Made by a program: the position numbers and the translations under genes. From the NCBI GenBank assembly GCA_900320065.1, contig ONQV01000002.1, positions 1-59,872 of the forward strand: a DNA stretch of 59,872 nt. Reading direction: 5' to 3'. Of the stretch, positions 26,635 through 36,337 are shown in pieces (within the stretch, counting starts at the first letter, position 1; every line of letters begins with the position of its first letter). The stretch is from an uncultured Eubacteriales bacterium. Lineage in GTDB: Bacteria; Bacillota; Clostridia; Christensenellales; Borkfalkiaceae. The notes below the pieces were generated by a model that saw nothing but the letters and a program-made list of their open reading frames with translations, was not told the DNA's origin and made no database searches.

Positions 26635-27960
26635 TTAGGTGTTTACAAAAAACATAACGTAATATATCGGCAAATAGATTATGCCGTCTTTTTCGTATAC
26701 TGTTCTTTCGTTTGAAAGTACGTATCCTTTTTTAACGTTGTAGTCTTTATTAGATAAAAACTTATTTATAGCACTATGAACGGTATAATCCTTGCCGGAT
26801 TTAACTTCGATCGGGACGGCAGAAAGATTATCATAATCGTCGATTAAGAAATCGACTTCGCCGTTTGCCTTGTTATCATAATAGAAAAGGTCATAGCCGT
26901 GCGCTTTTAATTCGCTCGCAACGACCGATTCGTAAACAGTTCCGAGATTTATACTTTTTTCATCATTTAATATTGCCCGAATATTGTTCTTATATAAAAT
27001 ATTCGTCAGTATGCCAACGTCATTAAGATAAAGTTTTAATAAGTTTTTACCACTCGATTCGATAAGCGGGAAGGTAGGGGTAGATAACGCTTTAACGTCT
27101 AATGCTATTCCGCTACTTATTAAATAATCAAACTCGTCTTGATAATTAGACATTGTTTTTCCGTTTATATTTTCAATCCTCTGGACGACGATTCGCTTCT
27201 TTTTATTCTCTAACGACATCGGAATCATATCGTAAATTCTTTTTATTTTCAACTTATGGTCTTTATCATATTTACTGGCGTCGTCACCGTAATATTCGTG
27301 AATTTCACTTTGAATATTTCTGACGTTTACGATATTATAATCGTTTATAAATGAATTAACGCTATCGGGAAGTCCGCCGACTAACAAATATTTCTTAAAC
27401 AAATCTAAAACCTTGTTATGCGTGTTTTCATCTAAACTTTCTTTATTATCGAACTTCTCTTTTAAAGACGCTATTGCTAATTTGTTAAATCCGTTAGCAT
27501 ATAAAAACTCTTCAAAATCCAGCGGATACATATGCACCCTTTCAATACTACCCATCGGAATAGAAGTAGTCTTTTTAAGCGTAACGCCGAGTTCAGAACC
27601 GCTTGCAATGTAAGTGAATCTGTCATCTTGTTTTAAGAATTTAAGAAGGGTTAAAAACTGCGGATACTCTTGAATTTCGTCTAAAAACACAAGCGTATTT
27701 TCTTTCTTCTGCATTTTATCTCCGGCTACCATACTTAACCCTAAATAAAAATCTTTAACCGAATTTACGTTTTGAAATATTTTATCGCCTTTTTCATCTT
27801 CAACAAAATTTAGTTCTATATAATTCTTAAACATCTTGGTGCCAAAATGCCGGATGATATACGATTTGCCTATTTGCCGAGCCCCGTCGATTATAAGTAT
27901 TTTGTTAGTATTAGACTTAAAATACTTTTCGATTTTTTCACCTATTTTTCTATATAGCAT
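26635..27960 (-). CDS. AAA+ ATPase with C-terminal DUF4143-type domain
   Basis: 441 residues. Walker A GARQIGKSY near residue 26, Walker B LVFLDEIQEYP, sensor region TYIASGSELGV, and a C-terminal part with YYDNKANGEVDFLIDD and PIEVKSGKDY, the PD-(D/E)xK-like core usual in these proteins (D..EVKSGK). The family is widespread, often on mobile elements, and its role is unresolved; toxin-like or nucleic-acid-related functions have been proposed. Leftmost gene of the island, transcribed outward toward the att site. ATG 27960. Confidence 0.85.
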   Translation of the reverse strand: MLYRKIGEKIEKYFKSNTNKILIIDGARQIGKSYIIRHFGTKMFKNYIELNFVEDEKGDKIFQNVNSVKDFYLGLSMVAGDKMQKKENTLVFLDEIQEYPQFLTLLKFLKQDDRFTYIASGSELGVTLKKTTSIPMGSIERVHMYPLDFEEFLYANGFNKLAIASLKEKFDNKESLDENTHNKVLDLFKKYLLVGGLPDSVNSFINDYNIVNVRNIQSEIHEYYGDDASKYDKDHKLKIKRIYDMIPMSLENKKKRIVVQRIENINGKTMSNYQDEFDYLISSGIALDVKALSTPTFPLIESSGKNLLKLYLNDVGILTNILYKNNIRAILNDEKSINLGTVYESVVASELKAHGYDLFYYDNKANGEVDFLIDDYDNLSAVPIEVKSGKDYTVHSAINKFLSNKDYNVKKGYVLSNERTVYEKDGIIYLPIYYVMFFVNT

Positions 27961-28329
27961 ATACTCTCCATTGACTTATAACACATATTAAAATATTTAA
28001 TTATTGACTTTTCTAATATTTTAATTTGATATTTTATTGACTTTTCCTAAAAATTATATCATCTATAAATAGAGATTGCAAGCATTTATGCTAATTTTTA
28101 TATTTTTTTGTGCGAATAAAATACTTATTCTTGTTTGTCAAGTTAATTATGTGCAAAAGGAATAAAAAAGGTGTTCGGTTTTTAAAAAGCGGACTTTTTT
28201 TGAAGTTTTTCAAATTAGTCCGCTTAACAGGCACTTTTTGAATAAAAATTTATCGTGTTTTATACTTTTCCTATAAAATTTTTCATAGAAATATACATTT
28301 TCCTAAAAATCAGATATTTTAACAAATAT

Positions 28330-28402
28330 TCTTTACTTTTTTATTTATAATAAAGTTAAAAATCTTTACTTTTAACAACAAATATGATAAAATTAGTAAA
28401 GA
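28330..28402 (+). promoter_or_regulatory. Fic promoter with three evenly spaced TCTTTACT boxes
   Basis: TCTTTACT at 28330-28337 and 28363-28370, and its inverse AGTAAAGA at 28395-28402: starts 33 and 32 bp apart, about three helical turns. The middle box contains the -35 (TTTACT 28365-28370), with a 17-bp spacer and TAAAAT (28388-28393); the third box covers the start point. Probably an autoregulatory operator for the HTH of the Fic protein. The rest of 27961-28329 is AT-rich, with an AAGCGGACT/AGTCCGCTT hairpin at about 28188-28226 and three TTTTCCTA repeats. Confidence 0.65.
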
Positions 28403-28416
28403 TAAAGGAGTTTTGT

Positions 28417-29328
28417 ATGATTAGTTATGAAGGGTTTACAAAATTACTTGCGCAAAAAGGATTAAAAAAATCCGAGTTGACCACTAAACTCGGCATTTCT
28501 TCACGCACGATTGCAAAAATCTCAAAGGGTGAAAAACTTGCGAACAACGTTATTTTGCGTTTGTGTGAGTTTTTCGGTTGCGAAAAAGGAGATATTTTCA
28601 GGGAAATTTGCGACAATGCTGTGTTACAGGTTTTAAGAGAAGAAAAAGAAGCCAAAATTAGCGGTGGATTGTATCACGAAACTCAAGTGCGCTTAACGTA
28701 TAATTCTAACCGTATAGAAGGTAGTAAGCTGTCGGAAGATCAGACTCGTTTTATTTTTGAAACCAACACAATCGGCGCAGAAGACGGCGTACCGGTGGAC
28801 GACATTATTGAAACTGCAAATCATTTCAGGGCCATAGATTTCGTTATAGATTGTGCGGAAGAGCCGCTAACGGAAGATATAATTAAAACCCTTCATAAAA
28901 TCCTAAAAACGGGCACGAAAGACGCATATTTGCCTTGGTTTAACGTCGGCGATTATAAGCAGAAAGCGAATATTGTAGGCGGTAAAGAAACCACCCCGCC
29001 AAGCAGAGTCGCAACTGCAATAAAATCTTTGCTTAACGAATACGAAAAAAAACAAGTTGCTATAAACGATATTATAGAATTTCATTATAATTTTGAAAAA
29101 ATACATCCGTTTCAGGACGGTAACGGCAGAGTGGGAAGACTAATTTGTTTTAAGGAGTGCCTGCGTTTTAATATAGTGCCGTTTATAATCGAAGACGATA
29201 AAAAGGCTTTTTATTATCGCGGGTTAAAAGAGTGGGATAAAGAAAAAGGTTTTCTTATCGACACTTGTCTGGACGGGCAGGATACTTATAAAAAACTGCT
29301 TGATTATTTTGGCGTTAGATATGAATAA
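28417..29328 (+). CDS. Fic-domain protein with N-terminal HTH, autoinhibited (class II type)
   Basis: 303 residues. Residues 1-65 are an XRE-like HTH (FTKLLAQKGLKKSELTTKLGISSRTIAKISKG). The inhibitory motif S97-x-x-x-E101-G102 (SNRIEG) is followed by the Fic core with His230 in HPFQDGNGRVGR. Fic enzymes transfer AMP or other groups from nucleotides to proteins; here the internal helix should keep it inactive until triggered. The start at 28417 has AAAGGAG 6 nt upstream; the in-frame ATG at 28384 lies upstream of the predicted transcript start. It is likely autoregulated through the three boxes before it. Confidence 0.9.
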   Translation: MISYEGFTKLLAQKGLKKSELTTKLGISSRTIAKISKGEKLANNVILRLCEFFGCEKGDIFREICDNAVLQVLREEKEAKISGGLYHETQVRLTYNSNRIEGSKLSEDQTRFIFETNTIGAEDGVPVDDIIETANHFRAIDFVIDCAEEPLTEDIIKTLHKILKTGTKDAYLPWFNVGDYKQKANIVGGKETTPPSRVATAIKSLLNEYEKKQVAINDIIEFHYNFEKIHPFQDGNGRVGRLICFKECLRFNIVPFIIEDDKKAFYYRGLKEWDKEKGFLIDTCLDGQDTYKKLLDYFGVRYE

Positions 29329-29363
29329 GGAAAAATATAAATTTGTATGTTAAAGGGGTAAAT

Positions 29364-29534
29364 ATGAAGAAAATAGACATAAAAAATTCATTGGGGTTAG
29401 ATGTTTATATTAATGGTAAGCCAAATTTTGACGACATACCTGAAGATTTAAAAAATGCATTTACCAATTCGTTGACAGATCAAGTGTTGGAGGAGATTAG
29501 AAAAGAAAGAGAAAAGCACGAGACTAAAAAATAA
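29364..29534 (+). CDS. Small hypothetical protein (56 aa) after Fic
   Basis: MKKIDIKNSLGLDVYING..., ending in a charged helix (LEEIRKEREKHETKK). The start at 29364 has AAAGGGG upstream. It is 35 bp after the Fic gene, probably the same transcript. It lacks the S/TxxxE(G/N) antitoxin motif of FicA-type partners, and Fic already carries its own, so an antitoxin role is not supported. Function unknown. Confidence 0.55.
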   Translation: MKKIDIKNSLGLDVYINGKPNFDDIPEDLKNAFTNSLTDQVLEEIRKEREKHETKK

Positions 29535-29644
29535 AGGTAGAATTTGGAAACGTTTTTCGAACAATACCAACTGTAAAGCTTTGAAAGTGTTTAAAAATAC
29601 ACAGAAATTGTTATATTTTTTGTATATGCCGATGAGAAAAAATT

Positions 29645-32600
29645 ATGGTAGAGATAATAAACAATACAAGTAAATTGCTTGGCGATGATTTAAAAGCAGA
29701 AATAAAAAGTGGCGCAAGACTACGAATAGCGGCGTCCTGTTTTTCGATATATGCTTATTCCGCTTTAAAACAGGAACTTGAAAGTATAGAAGAACTTAAA
29801 TTTTTATTTACAACTCCTGCTTTTTTGCCAGCACAGGTAAGCGATAATATCAAAAAAGAAAAGCGAGAATTTTATATCCCTAAACTTGGGGAAACTGCAC
29901 TTTGCGGAACGGAATTTGAAATAAGACTAAAAAATCAAATGACGCAAAAGGCGATTGCAAGAGAGTGCGCAGAGTGGATTAGGAATAAAGTAAAAATTAA
30001 ATCATTAAAAGAATCCGTTGCAACGCAATCAATGATCAATGTCGAAAACGGAGATAAGTATATCCATTATATGCCTATTGATGGTTTTACGACGGCAGAC
30101 TTGGGGTACGAAAATAAAAACAGTAAACTTGTTGGGATAATGAAAAACGACAATTCAGAGCAAAGCAAGTTTTTTATTTCCGAGTTCGATAGACTGTGGA
30201 ATAGTGATAACCAGTTAGAAGACATAACTAATACGGTAGTAGATTACATATCGAGTTGTTATAAAGAGAACTCGCCTGAATTTATTTACTTCATTATACT
30301 CTACAATATTTTCAAAGAGTTTTTGGAAGATTTAGACGAAGACTATATGCCCAACGAAGCGACGGGCTTTAAAAACAGCATTATATGGAATACGCTTTAT
30401 AACTTCCAGAAAGACGGTGCTGTCGGCTGTATCAATAAACTTGAAAAGTATAACGGCTGTATTTTAGCGGATAGCGTCGGTTTGGGTAAGACTTTTACCG
30501 CGCTTGCGGTAATGCAGTATTATTCGTTAAGGAATAAGTCGATTTTGGTGCTTTGTCCTAAACGGTTAGAGCAGAACTGGACGCAGTATCAGGGCAATAA
30601 AACTACGAACTTGTTTTATAAAGACCGTATTCGTTTTGACGTGCTTTTCCATACCGATTTAGGCAGGCCGTCGGGCAAGAGCGGAAGTATGGATTTAGCG
30701 ACGGTAAATTGGGGCAACTACGACCTTGTTGTTATCGACGAAAGCCATAACTTCCGCAACAATAATTCAGCACATAAAGACAAAGATACTCGCTACGACT
30801 TTTTAATGAAGAAGATAATGCAGGAAGGCGTTAAGACGAAAGTGCTTATGCTTTCCGCAACGCCTGTTAATAACCGTTATAACGATTTAAAAAATCAGTT
30901 ATTGCTGGCTTATGCGGGAGATTACGGCGAAATGAATAGATCGCTTGACACGTCGAAGAGCGTGCAGGTGGTTTTTGCAAATGCCCAAAAGGTATTTAAT
31001 GCTTGGAGTAAACTTCCGATAGAAGAACGCCACGCCAAAGACTTAATGGACAAACTCGATATAGATTTTTCGATTATTCTTGATAGCGTTACGATAGCGA
31101 GAAGCCGTAAACACATACAAAAATATTATGATATAAAAGATATCGGGACGTTCCCGAAGCGTCTTCCGACCAAATCATATTATCCGAAACTTACTGACGA
31201 TGCAAGCGTAATGAAGTATAAGGATATATACGAACAGTTATTGTCAATGACAATGAACGTATATGCTCCGTTAGCAATGCTGTTCCCGTCAAAGATAGAT
31301 AAGTATGAAGAAAAGTATAGGATAGACTTATCGAAAGAAGATCCGAACGCAAATACGTTGGGACAGGGCTTAACTCGTCAGATGCACCGTGAAAACGGCA
31401 TCAAAAAGTTAATGACGATAAATCTGTTAAAGCGGTTAGAGAGTAGCGTGCACTCTTTTAGACTTACGCTCGATTCTTTGCTAAAAACAAACCGTGATAC
31501 GCTTGGGGTAATCGAAGATTACGAAAAGGGCAATAAAAAAGCGTCTATAAAGAAAGAAATTACGGGTTTTGTAATAGACGATCCGGACGAAGACGAGATG
31601 TATTCGTTTCAAAAAGTTTCGACGGGTAAAGTTATAGATATAGAACTTTCCGATATTGATATTTACACTTGGAAACGTGATATAAAACACGATATCGAGA
31701 TACTTGAAAAGTTATACGTTGAAATGAAACGCGTAACGCCCGATAAAGATAGTAAACTTCAAGTGCTTAAAAATATTATCGACGAGAAAATACATAGCGG
31801 AATAAATAACGGCAATAAAAAGATACTTGTGTTTTCAGCATTTGCTGATACGGCGGATTATTTATATCAAACTCTTGCACCCTTTGTGCAGGAAAAATAC
31901 GGCATGTATTCTGCCGAGATAACGGGCGGTAATAAGAATAAAACAAACGTAGGCGGTAATCAGTCTGCGGATAGAATTTTAACTCTTTTTTCGCCCGTTT
32001 CAAAACAAAAGGACGTTATATATCCGACGGAAAAAAGCGAAATAGATTTACTTATCGCAACGGATTGTATATCCGAAGGCCAGAACTTGCAGGACTCCGA
32101 TATATGTATAAACTACGATATACATTGGAATCCCGTCCGTATCGTCCAGCGTTTCGGACGAATAGACAGGATAGGCAGTAAAAATCAAGTTATACAACTT
32201 GTAAACTTTTGGCCGGATATAAGCCTTGACGAGTATATTAACCTTAATAAGCGTGTTTCCGCAAGAATGACGATAGTAAACGCTACGGCGACAGCGGACG
32301 ATAATATTCTATCTTCCGAAAACGAAGAAATGGATTACCGTAAAGAGCAGTTAAAGAAATTGCAGGAAGGCACATTGCAGGATTTAGAAGACGTTGACGG
32401 CAATATATCTATAACCGATTTGGGGCTTAACGACTTTGTGATGGATTTAAATGCTTATCATAAAGCGAACGGAGACCCGCAAGGCGTAATCAAAGGGCTG
32501 CACGCCGTCGTAGAGTCGGATGAGAGCAAGGGGATAGAAAAGGGTGTAATTTTCGTCCTTTGTAATCGTAATAACGGGATAAATATAAATAAGCAAAACC

Positions 32601-32938
32601 GCTTGCACCCGTTCTACCTTGTTTATTTAAAAGAGAACGGTGAAGTAATGTATAACCATCTGGAAGTAAAATATGTTTTAGACGTGTTGCGTGCCACTTG
32701 TAAAGGAAGAACCGAACCGCTTGCCGAAGTTTGCCGCTTATTTAATAAAGAGACCAAAGACGGCGCAAAAATGGACAAGTATAATAAATTGCTTGACGAA
32801 GCGATTTTAAGTATTTGCGAAGTAAAGGAAGAAAACGACATAAAATCGCTTTTCAAGGTCGGCAGTAAAGTGCTGTTTCAGGAAAACGTTGATGGGCTTG
32901 ACGACTTTGAACTCATATCGTTTGTAGTAATAAGATAA
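29645..32938 (+). CDS. Large SNF2-type helicase with N-terminal accessory domain
   Basis: 1097 residues. The N-terminal about 110 residues resemble a PLD-like lead domain (LRIAASCFSIYAYSALKQEL), without a visible HKD motif. The helicase has Walker A with Lys282 (SVGLGKT), DESH box D365-H368, motif III LMLSATPVNN, a long insertion, and motifs V-VI at DCISEGQNLQ and QRFGRIDRIG around residues 810-840. DNA translocation or remodelling is expected. It overlaps the following DUF4391-like gene by one base, so the two are coupled. It is the first gene of the defence-like cluster, and its likely role is with the type III Mod/Res pair downstream. Confidence 0.88.
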   Translation: MVEIINNTSKLLGDDLKAEIKSGARLRIAASCFSIYAYSALKQELESIEELKFLFTTPAFLPAQVSDNIKKEKREFYIPKLGETALCGTEFEIRLKNQMTQKAIARECAEWIRNKVKIKSLKESVATQSMINVENGDKYIHYMPIDGFTTADLGYENKNSKLVGIMKNDNSEQSKFFISEFDRLWNSDNQLEDITNTVVDYISSCYKENSPEFIYFIILYNIFKEFLEDLDEDYMPNEATGFKNSIIWNTLYNFQKDGAVGCINKLEKYNGCILADSVGLGKTFTALAVMQYYSLRNKSILVLCPKRLEQNWTQYQGNKTTNLFYKDRIRFDVLFHTDLGRPSGKSGSMDLATVNWGNYDLVVIDESHNFRNNNSAHKDKDTRYDFLMKKIMQEGVKTKVLMLSATPVNNRYNDLKNQLLLAYAGDYGEMNRSLDTSKSVQVVFANAQKVFNAWSKLPIEERHAKDLMDKLDIDFSIILDSVTIARSRKHIQKYYDIKDIGTFPKRLPTKSYYPKLTDDASVMKYKDIYEQLLSMTMNVYAPLAMLFPSKIDKYEEKYRIDLSKEDPNANTLGQGLTRQMHRENGIKKLMTINLLKRLESSVHSFRLTLDSLLKTNRDTLGVIEDYEKGNKKASIKKEITGFVIDDPDEDEMYSFQKVSTGKVIDIELSDIDIYTWKRDIKHDIEILEKLYVEMKRVTPDKDSKLQVLKNIIDEKIHSGINNGNKKILVFSAFADTADYLYQTLAPFVQEKYGMYSAEITGGNKNKTNVGGNQSADRILTLFSPVSKQKDVIYPTEKSEIDLLIATDCISEGQNLQDSDICINYDIHWNPVRIVQRFGRIDRIGSKNQVIQLVNFWPDISLDEYINLNKRVSARMTIVNATATADDNILSSENEEMDYRKEQLKKLQEGTLQDLEDVDGNISITDLGLNDFVMDLNAYHKANGDPQGVIKGLHAVVESDESKGIEKGVIFVLCNRNNGININKQNRLHPFYLVYLKENGEVMYNHLEVKYVLDVLRATCKGRTEPLAEVCRLFNKETKDGAKMDKYNKLLDEAILSICEVKEENDIKSLFKVGSKVLFQENVDGLDDFELISFVVIR

Positions 32939-33582
32939 TGCTGAATTTAAGTACAAAAACACAGGTAAACAGAAGATTTACTTTAAGGGAACTTTATAAA
33001 CAGATAACGGCAGATAAAACCGTAAAAGAAGACGCTAAAAGTATATTGTCGGTAACGCTTTCAAACGTTTTGTCTAATGATACAATGAATTTTACCGAAA
33101 GCGGCACGGTAAAAGAGATTTATATTTTTACCATAACTCTGCCGAGTAAGGATATACCGAAACTATTTATAGCCGCACTTGATAAAGCGATAAACTTGCA
33201 CACGTTTTTTGTTTTACAGGTAGGCGAAGAATACTGCTTTTACGGTGCATATAAAGAAAAGACCGAAAAGGGCGTAAAACTCGGCAAGTATTATCAAACG
33301 GAATGGGTTGGTATAAGCGAAGAAAAAGCCTTACCGCTTACCGTAAAAGATCTTGACGACATTTATACTTTTCTTATCGACGAACTTATACCGATAACGG
33401 CAAGGAGTAAGGAAAGCACGGTAGAGTTTGTAAACCGCTATGACGAGATTTTAAGACTGAATAGAGAGATAGAAAAACTGCAAAAGCAAGTCGATACCGA
33501 AAAGCAATCTAAAAAGCGTTTTGAGTTAAACGATAGATTAAAAGAATTAAAAAAGGAGTTAAATATACTTAATGAAGGCTAA
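32938..33582 (+). CDS. DUF4391-like protein
   Basis: 214 residues. The core has ILSVTLSNVLSNDTMNF and VKEIYIFTITL, then LDKAINLHTFFVLQ and YKEKTEKGVKLG, matching my recollection of DUF4391. It ends in a strong coiled coil (LNREIEKLQKQVDTEKQ, ELNDRLKELKKEL) from about residue 175. The ATG overlaps the helicase stop (TAATG). Such proteins tend to sit beside helicases and type III methyltransferases; the biochemical role is not known to me. The coiled coil suggests it bridges partners. Confidence 0.7.
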   Translation: MLNLSTKTQVNRRFTLRELYKQITADKTVKEDAKSILSVTLSNVLSNDTMNFTESGTVKEIYIFTITLPSKDIPKLFIAALDKAINLHTFFVLQVGEEYCFYGAYKEKTEKGVKLGKYYQTEWVGISEEKALPLTVKDLDDIYTFLIDELIPITARSKESTVEFVNRYDEILRLNREIEKLQKQVDTEKQSKKRFELNDRLKELKKELNILNEG

Positions 33583-34393
33583 ATCAGAAGAAAAAGCAAA
33601 CAAACCTTTCTACGCAAAGTGGTGGTTTTGGATAATTACGGTAGGTATTATATGCTGTATTGCAAATTTTATATATGCAATATATGGATGTGATGAAAAT
33701 AAAAGTAATATTTTGACAGTTATAAGTGGATGGATTAGTGGTGTTGCGACTTTTATTGTAGGAATAATTGCGGCAAATCAAAGCAGTAAATATGCATTTT
33801 TTACAAAGAAGAACGAATTATTAGAAAATGTTAAGTCCGAACAGAATTTTTTTGTTGAGCATAGTTCTAAAATAATAAATATAGACTCTTATGCTGATTT
33901 AATCTTAAAAATGGTTCTAAATGATGGAAAAAATGTAGAAACGGACTTTGAAATTTTAGGCAAATATACTGATTGTTTAAATACAATATCGGATTTTTCA
34001 GCACACATTTTAGGATTTAATTATTGTCCTTTAAGTTCGCCTGATTTGAAAAAAAATTTAGATGTGTTATATAAGTTTATTCTTAATGAATTTAATCCCG
34101 ACAAAGCGCCGACACTTAAAGGTATAGCGGAAGCTGAATCTTTCAAAAAAGAATATAGAGAAAAAAGCAAAGAACTATTAAAGTTGTTAGCAAATGTGAG
34201 AAGTGCAAGGAATCAGGCAATCATAGAAATGCAAGTTTTACGAAAAGGAATAATTGATTGTAAAAATATAAAAGAATTGCAAAGTTTTGAATCTAAGATT
34301 TATTCTTTTCTATCAAAAAAACATAAAGATTTTTTTAGTAAATTAGAAAATAACAAGGAGCAAGATAATGGACAAGTTGAAAATGGAAAGTAA
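33572..34393 (+). CDS. Two-TM membrane protein with long helical cytoplasmic domain
   Basis: 273 residues. TM helices at about 17-38 (WWFWIITVGIICCIANFIYAI) and 46-68 (SGWISGVATFIVGIIA), then about 200 residues of mostly helical, Lys/Glu-rich sequence. The gene is clearly AT-richer than the helicase and Res genes. It overlaps the DUF4391-like gene by 11 nt and Mod by 26 nt, so it is an integral part of the cluster. The start of TM2 (SGWIS) resembles that of the second membrane protein (SGWAS, 36338). Not recognised; a membrane sensor or effector is a guess. Confidence 0.72.
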   Translation: MKAKSEEKANKPFYAKWWFWIITVGIICCIANFIYAIYGCDENKSNILTVISGWISGVATFIVGIIAANQSSKYAFFTKKNELLENVKSEQNFFVEHSSKIINIDSYADLILKMVLNDGKNVETDFEILGKYTDCLNTISDFSAHILGFNYCPLSSPDLKKNLDVLYKFILNEFNPDKAPTLKGIAEAESFKKEYREKSKELLKLLANVRSARNQAIIEMQVLRKGIIDCKNIKELQSFESKIYSFLSKKHKDFFSKLENNKEQDNGQVENGK

Positions 34394-36287
34394 GGATAAC
34401 GTGCAGGGGAATATCGAGAAAATAAGGGAACTTTTCCCGAACTGCGTTACTGAAGTGTTAAGGGACGGTAAACCGACGCTTAAAGTTGATTTTGACGTGC
34501 TTAAACAGGAAATGAGCGATACCCTAATAGACGATAAGGAAGAGCGCTATCAATTCACTTGGCCGGATAAGAAAAAGTCAATTCTCCTTGCAAACACGCC
34601 GATAAAAGCAACGCTCCGCCCATGTAAGGAAGAGTCCGTCGATTTTGATAATACAGAAAACCTTTATATTGAAGGCGATAATTTAGACGTATTAAAACTT
34701 TTGCAGGAAACGTATCTCGGCAAAATAAAAATGATTTACATAGACCCGCCATATAACACGGGTAACGACTTTGTTTATAACGACGACTTTGCTTTAAAAT
34801 CGGAAGAATATCTTGAAAGTAGCGGTCAGTACGATGAACAGGGTAATCGTCTTGTGCAGAATACAGAGAGCAACGGGCGTTTCCATACCGATTGGCTTAA
34901 TATGATTTACCCGCGCTTAAAAGTGGCGAAAGATTTATTGTCGGATGACGGTGCTATTTTTATATCTATTGATGATAATGAAGTTGAAAATTTAAGAAAA
35001 ATTTGTGATGAAATTTTTGGTGAGAAAAATTTTGTCGCAACTCTTGCCATAGAGAATAATCCGAAAGGTCGAAAGAATGGAAAGTATTTTTCTATTAACA
35101 ATGAAAATTGTTTAGTTTTTGTAAAGGACTATAATAGCGGTAAAGGCTTTAATGATATTATTCCAAAAGAGAATCTATTAAGAGATGAAATGGGATTTTA
35201 TTCTCCAGGACAAAGAGTTTTGGTGGGGAAGTGCTCGAATAAACTTGCGAAAGATGTGTCAAGCGATAAGTTTTATTTTGTATACTACAAAGAAAATTGT
35301 CCATTATTGATAAAAAAGAGTATTGATAAAAGTTTAACGGATTATAAACTGTATATGTCTGTAAACGATAAAGGGGAAATAATTGAAAATACGTATACAG
35401 CGGATAAATTAAAAGATTTATATAATGAAAACAGTTTAATTTTTAACGCTAATACTATTTATGAAAAAGATAGAAATATAAATAAACAACAAAAAACACT
35501 CATTTGTTCTTCTGCTGTTTATGATTTAAAAACCGAAAGCGCAAACTTTATTTATGAAGGGTTTGATTTAAAAAATATTTTTACAATGCCGAAAAATGTT
35601 GATTACATAAAAATGTTATTAAAGTTAAATTCAGATAAAAATGATATAGTTCTTGACTTTTTCTCTGGTTCGTCGACAACGGCGCATGCCGTTATGCAAT
35701 TAAATGCGGAAGACGGCGGGAATCGTGAATTTATTATGGTTCAACTCCCCGAAAAGTGCGACGAAAATTCCGAAGCATTTAAGGCTGGCTATAAAAACAT
35801 CTGCGAAATCGGCAAAGAGCGTATCCGCCGTGCGGGTAAAAAGATAAAAGAAGAAAACGGATTGACGGCGCAAAATCTTGATATAGGCTTCCGTGTGCTT
35901 AAACTTGACAGCAGTAATATGAAAGACGTGTATTATAAACCGCAAGATTACACTCAAAACTTACTTGACAGTTTAGAGAGCAATATAAAAGAAGACCGCA
36001 CTCCGCTTGATCTATTGTTTCAAGTAATGCTGTCTTTGGGTAAACCATTATCCGCTAAAATAGAAGAAAAGGAAATCGCAGGGAAACACGTATATATAGT
36101 AAACGACGACGATTTAATCGCTTGTTTTGACGACGGTATAACCGAAGAAGTAGTTAAAGAAATCGCAAAGAAAAAGCCGTTATTTGCGGTATTCCGTGAC
36201 AGCGGTTTATCTTCCGACTCTACGAGCACGAACTTTGACCAAATCTTTGCGACTTACAGCCCCAACACCACAAGGAAGGTATTGTAA
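34368..36287 (+). CDS. Type III restriction-modification DNA methyltransferase (Mod)
   Basis: 639 residues. N6-adenine methyltransferase with catalytic DPPY at residues 126-129 (YIDPPYNTGNDFVYNDDF), then a target-recognition stretch at about 195-425, and the SAM-binding DFFSGSSTT near 430-437: the beta-class order of type III Mod. The C-terminal part (FRVLKLDSSNMKDVYYKPQDYTQ) is typical of Mod proteins. The recognition stretch (about 34950-35690) is much AT-richer than both flanks, suggesting exchange of specificity. The ribosome binding site AAGGAG lies within the upstream membrane-protein gene. Confidence 0.93.
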   Translation: MDKLKMESKDNVQGNIEKIRELFPNCVTEVLRDGKPTLKVDFDVLKQEMSDTLIDDKEERYQFTWPDKKKSILLANTPIKATLRPCKEESVDFDNTENLYIEGDNLDVLKLLQETYLGKIKMIYIDPPYNTGNDFVYNDDFALKSEEYLESSGQYDEQGNRLVQNTESNGRFHTDWLNMIYPRLKVAKDLLSDDGAIFISIDDNEVENLRKICDEIFGEKNFVATLAIENNPKGRKNGKYFSINNENCLVFVKDYNSGKGFNDIIPKENLLRDEMGFYSPGQRVLVGKCSNKLAKDVSSDKFYFVYYKENCPLLIKKSIDKSLTDYKLYMSVNDKGEIIENTYTADKLKDLYNENSLIFNANTIYEKDRNINKQQKTLICSSAVYDLKTESANFIYEGFDLKNIFTMPKNVDYIKMLLKLNSDKNDIVLDFFSGSSTTAHAVMQLNAEDGGNREFIMVQLPEKCDENSEAFKAGYKNICEIGKERIRRAGKKIKEENGLTAQNLDIGFRVLKLDSSNMKDVYYKPQDYTQNLLDSLESNIKEDRTPLDLLFQVMLSLGKPLSAKIEEKEIAGKHVYIVNDDDLIACFDDGITEEVVKEIAKKKPLFAVFRDSGLSSDSTSTNFDQIFATYSPNTTRKVL

Positions 36288-36337
36288 AATAAATATAATT
36301 AAACATTAAAAAAGTTTTATTTTATGACTGGTAAGAA

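Noticed and set aside
29364..29534. FicA-type antitoxin for Fic
   Set aside because: No S/TxxxE(G/N) motif; the Fic protein has its own inhibitory SNRIEG.
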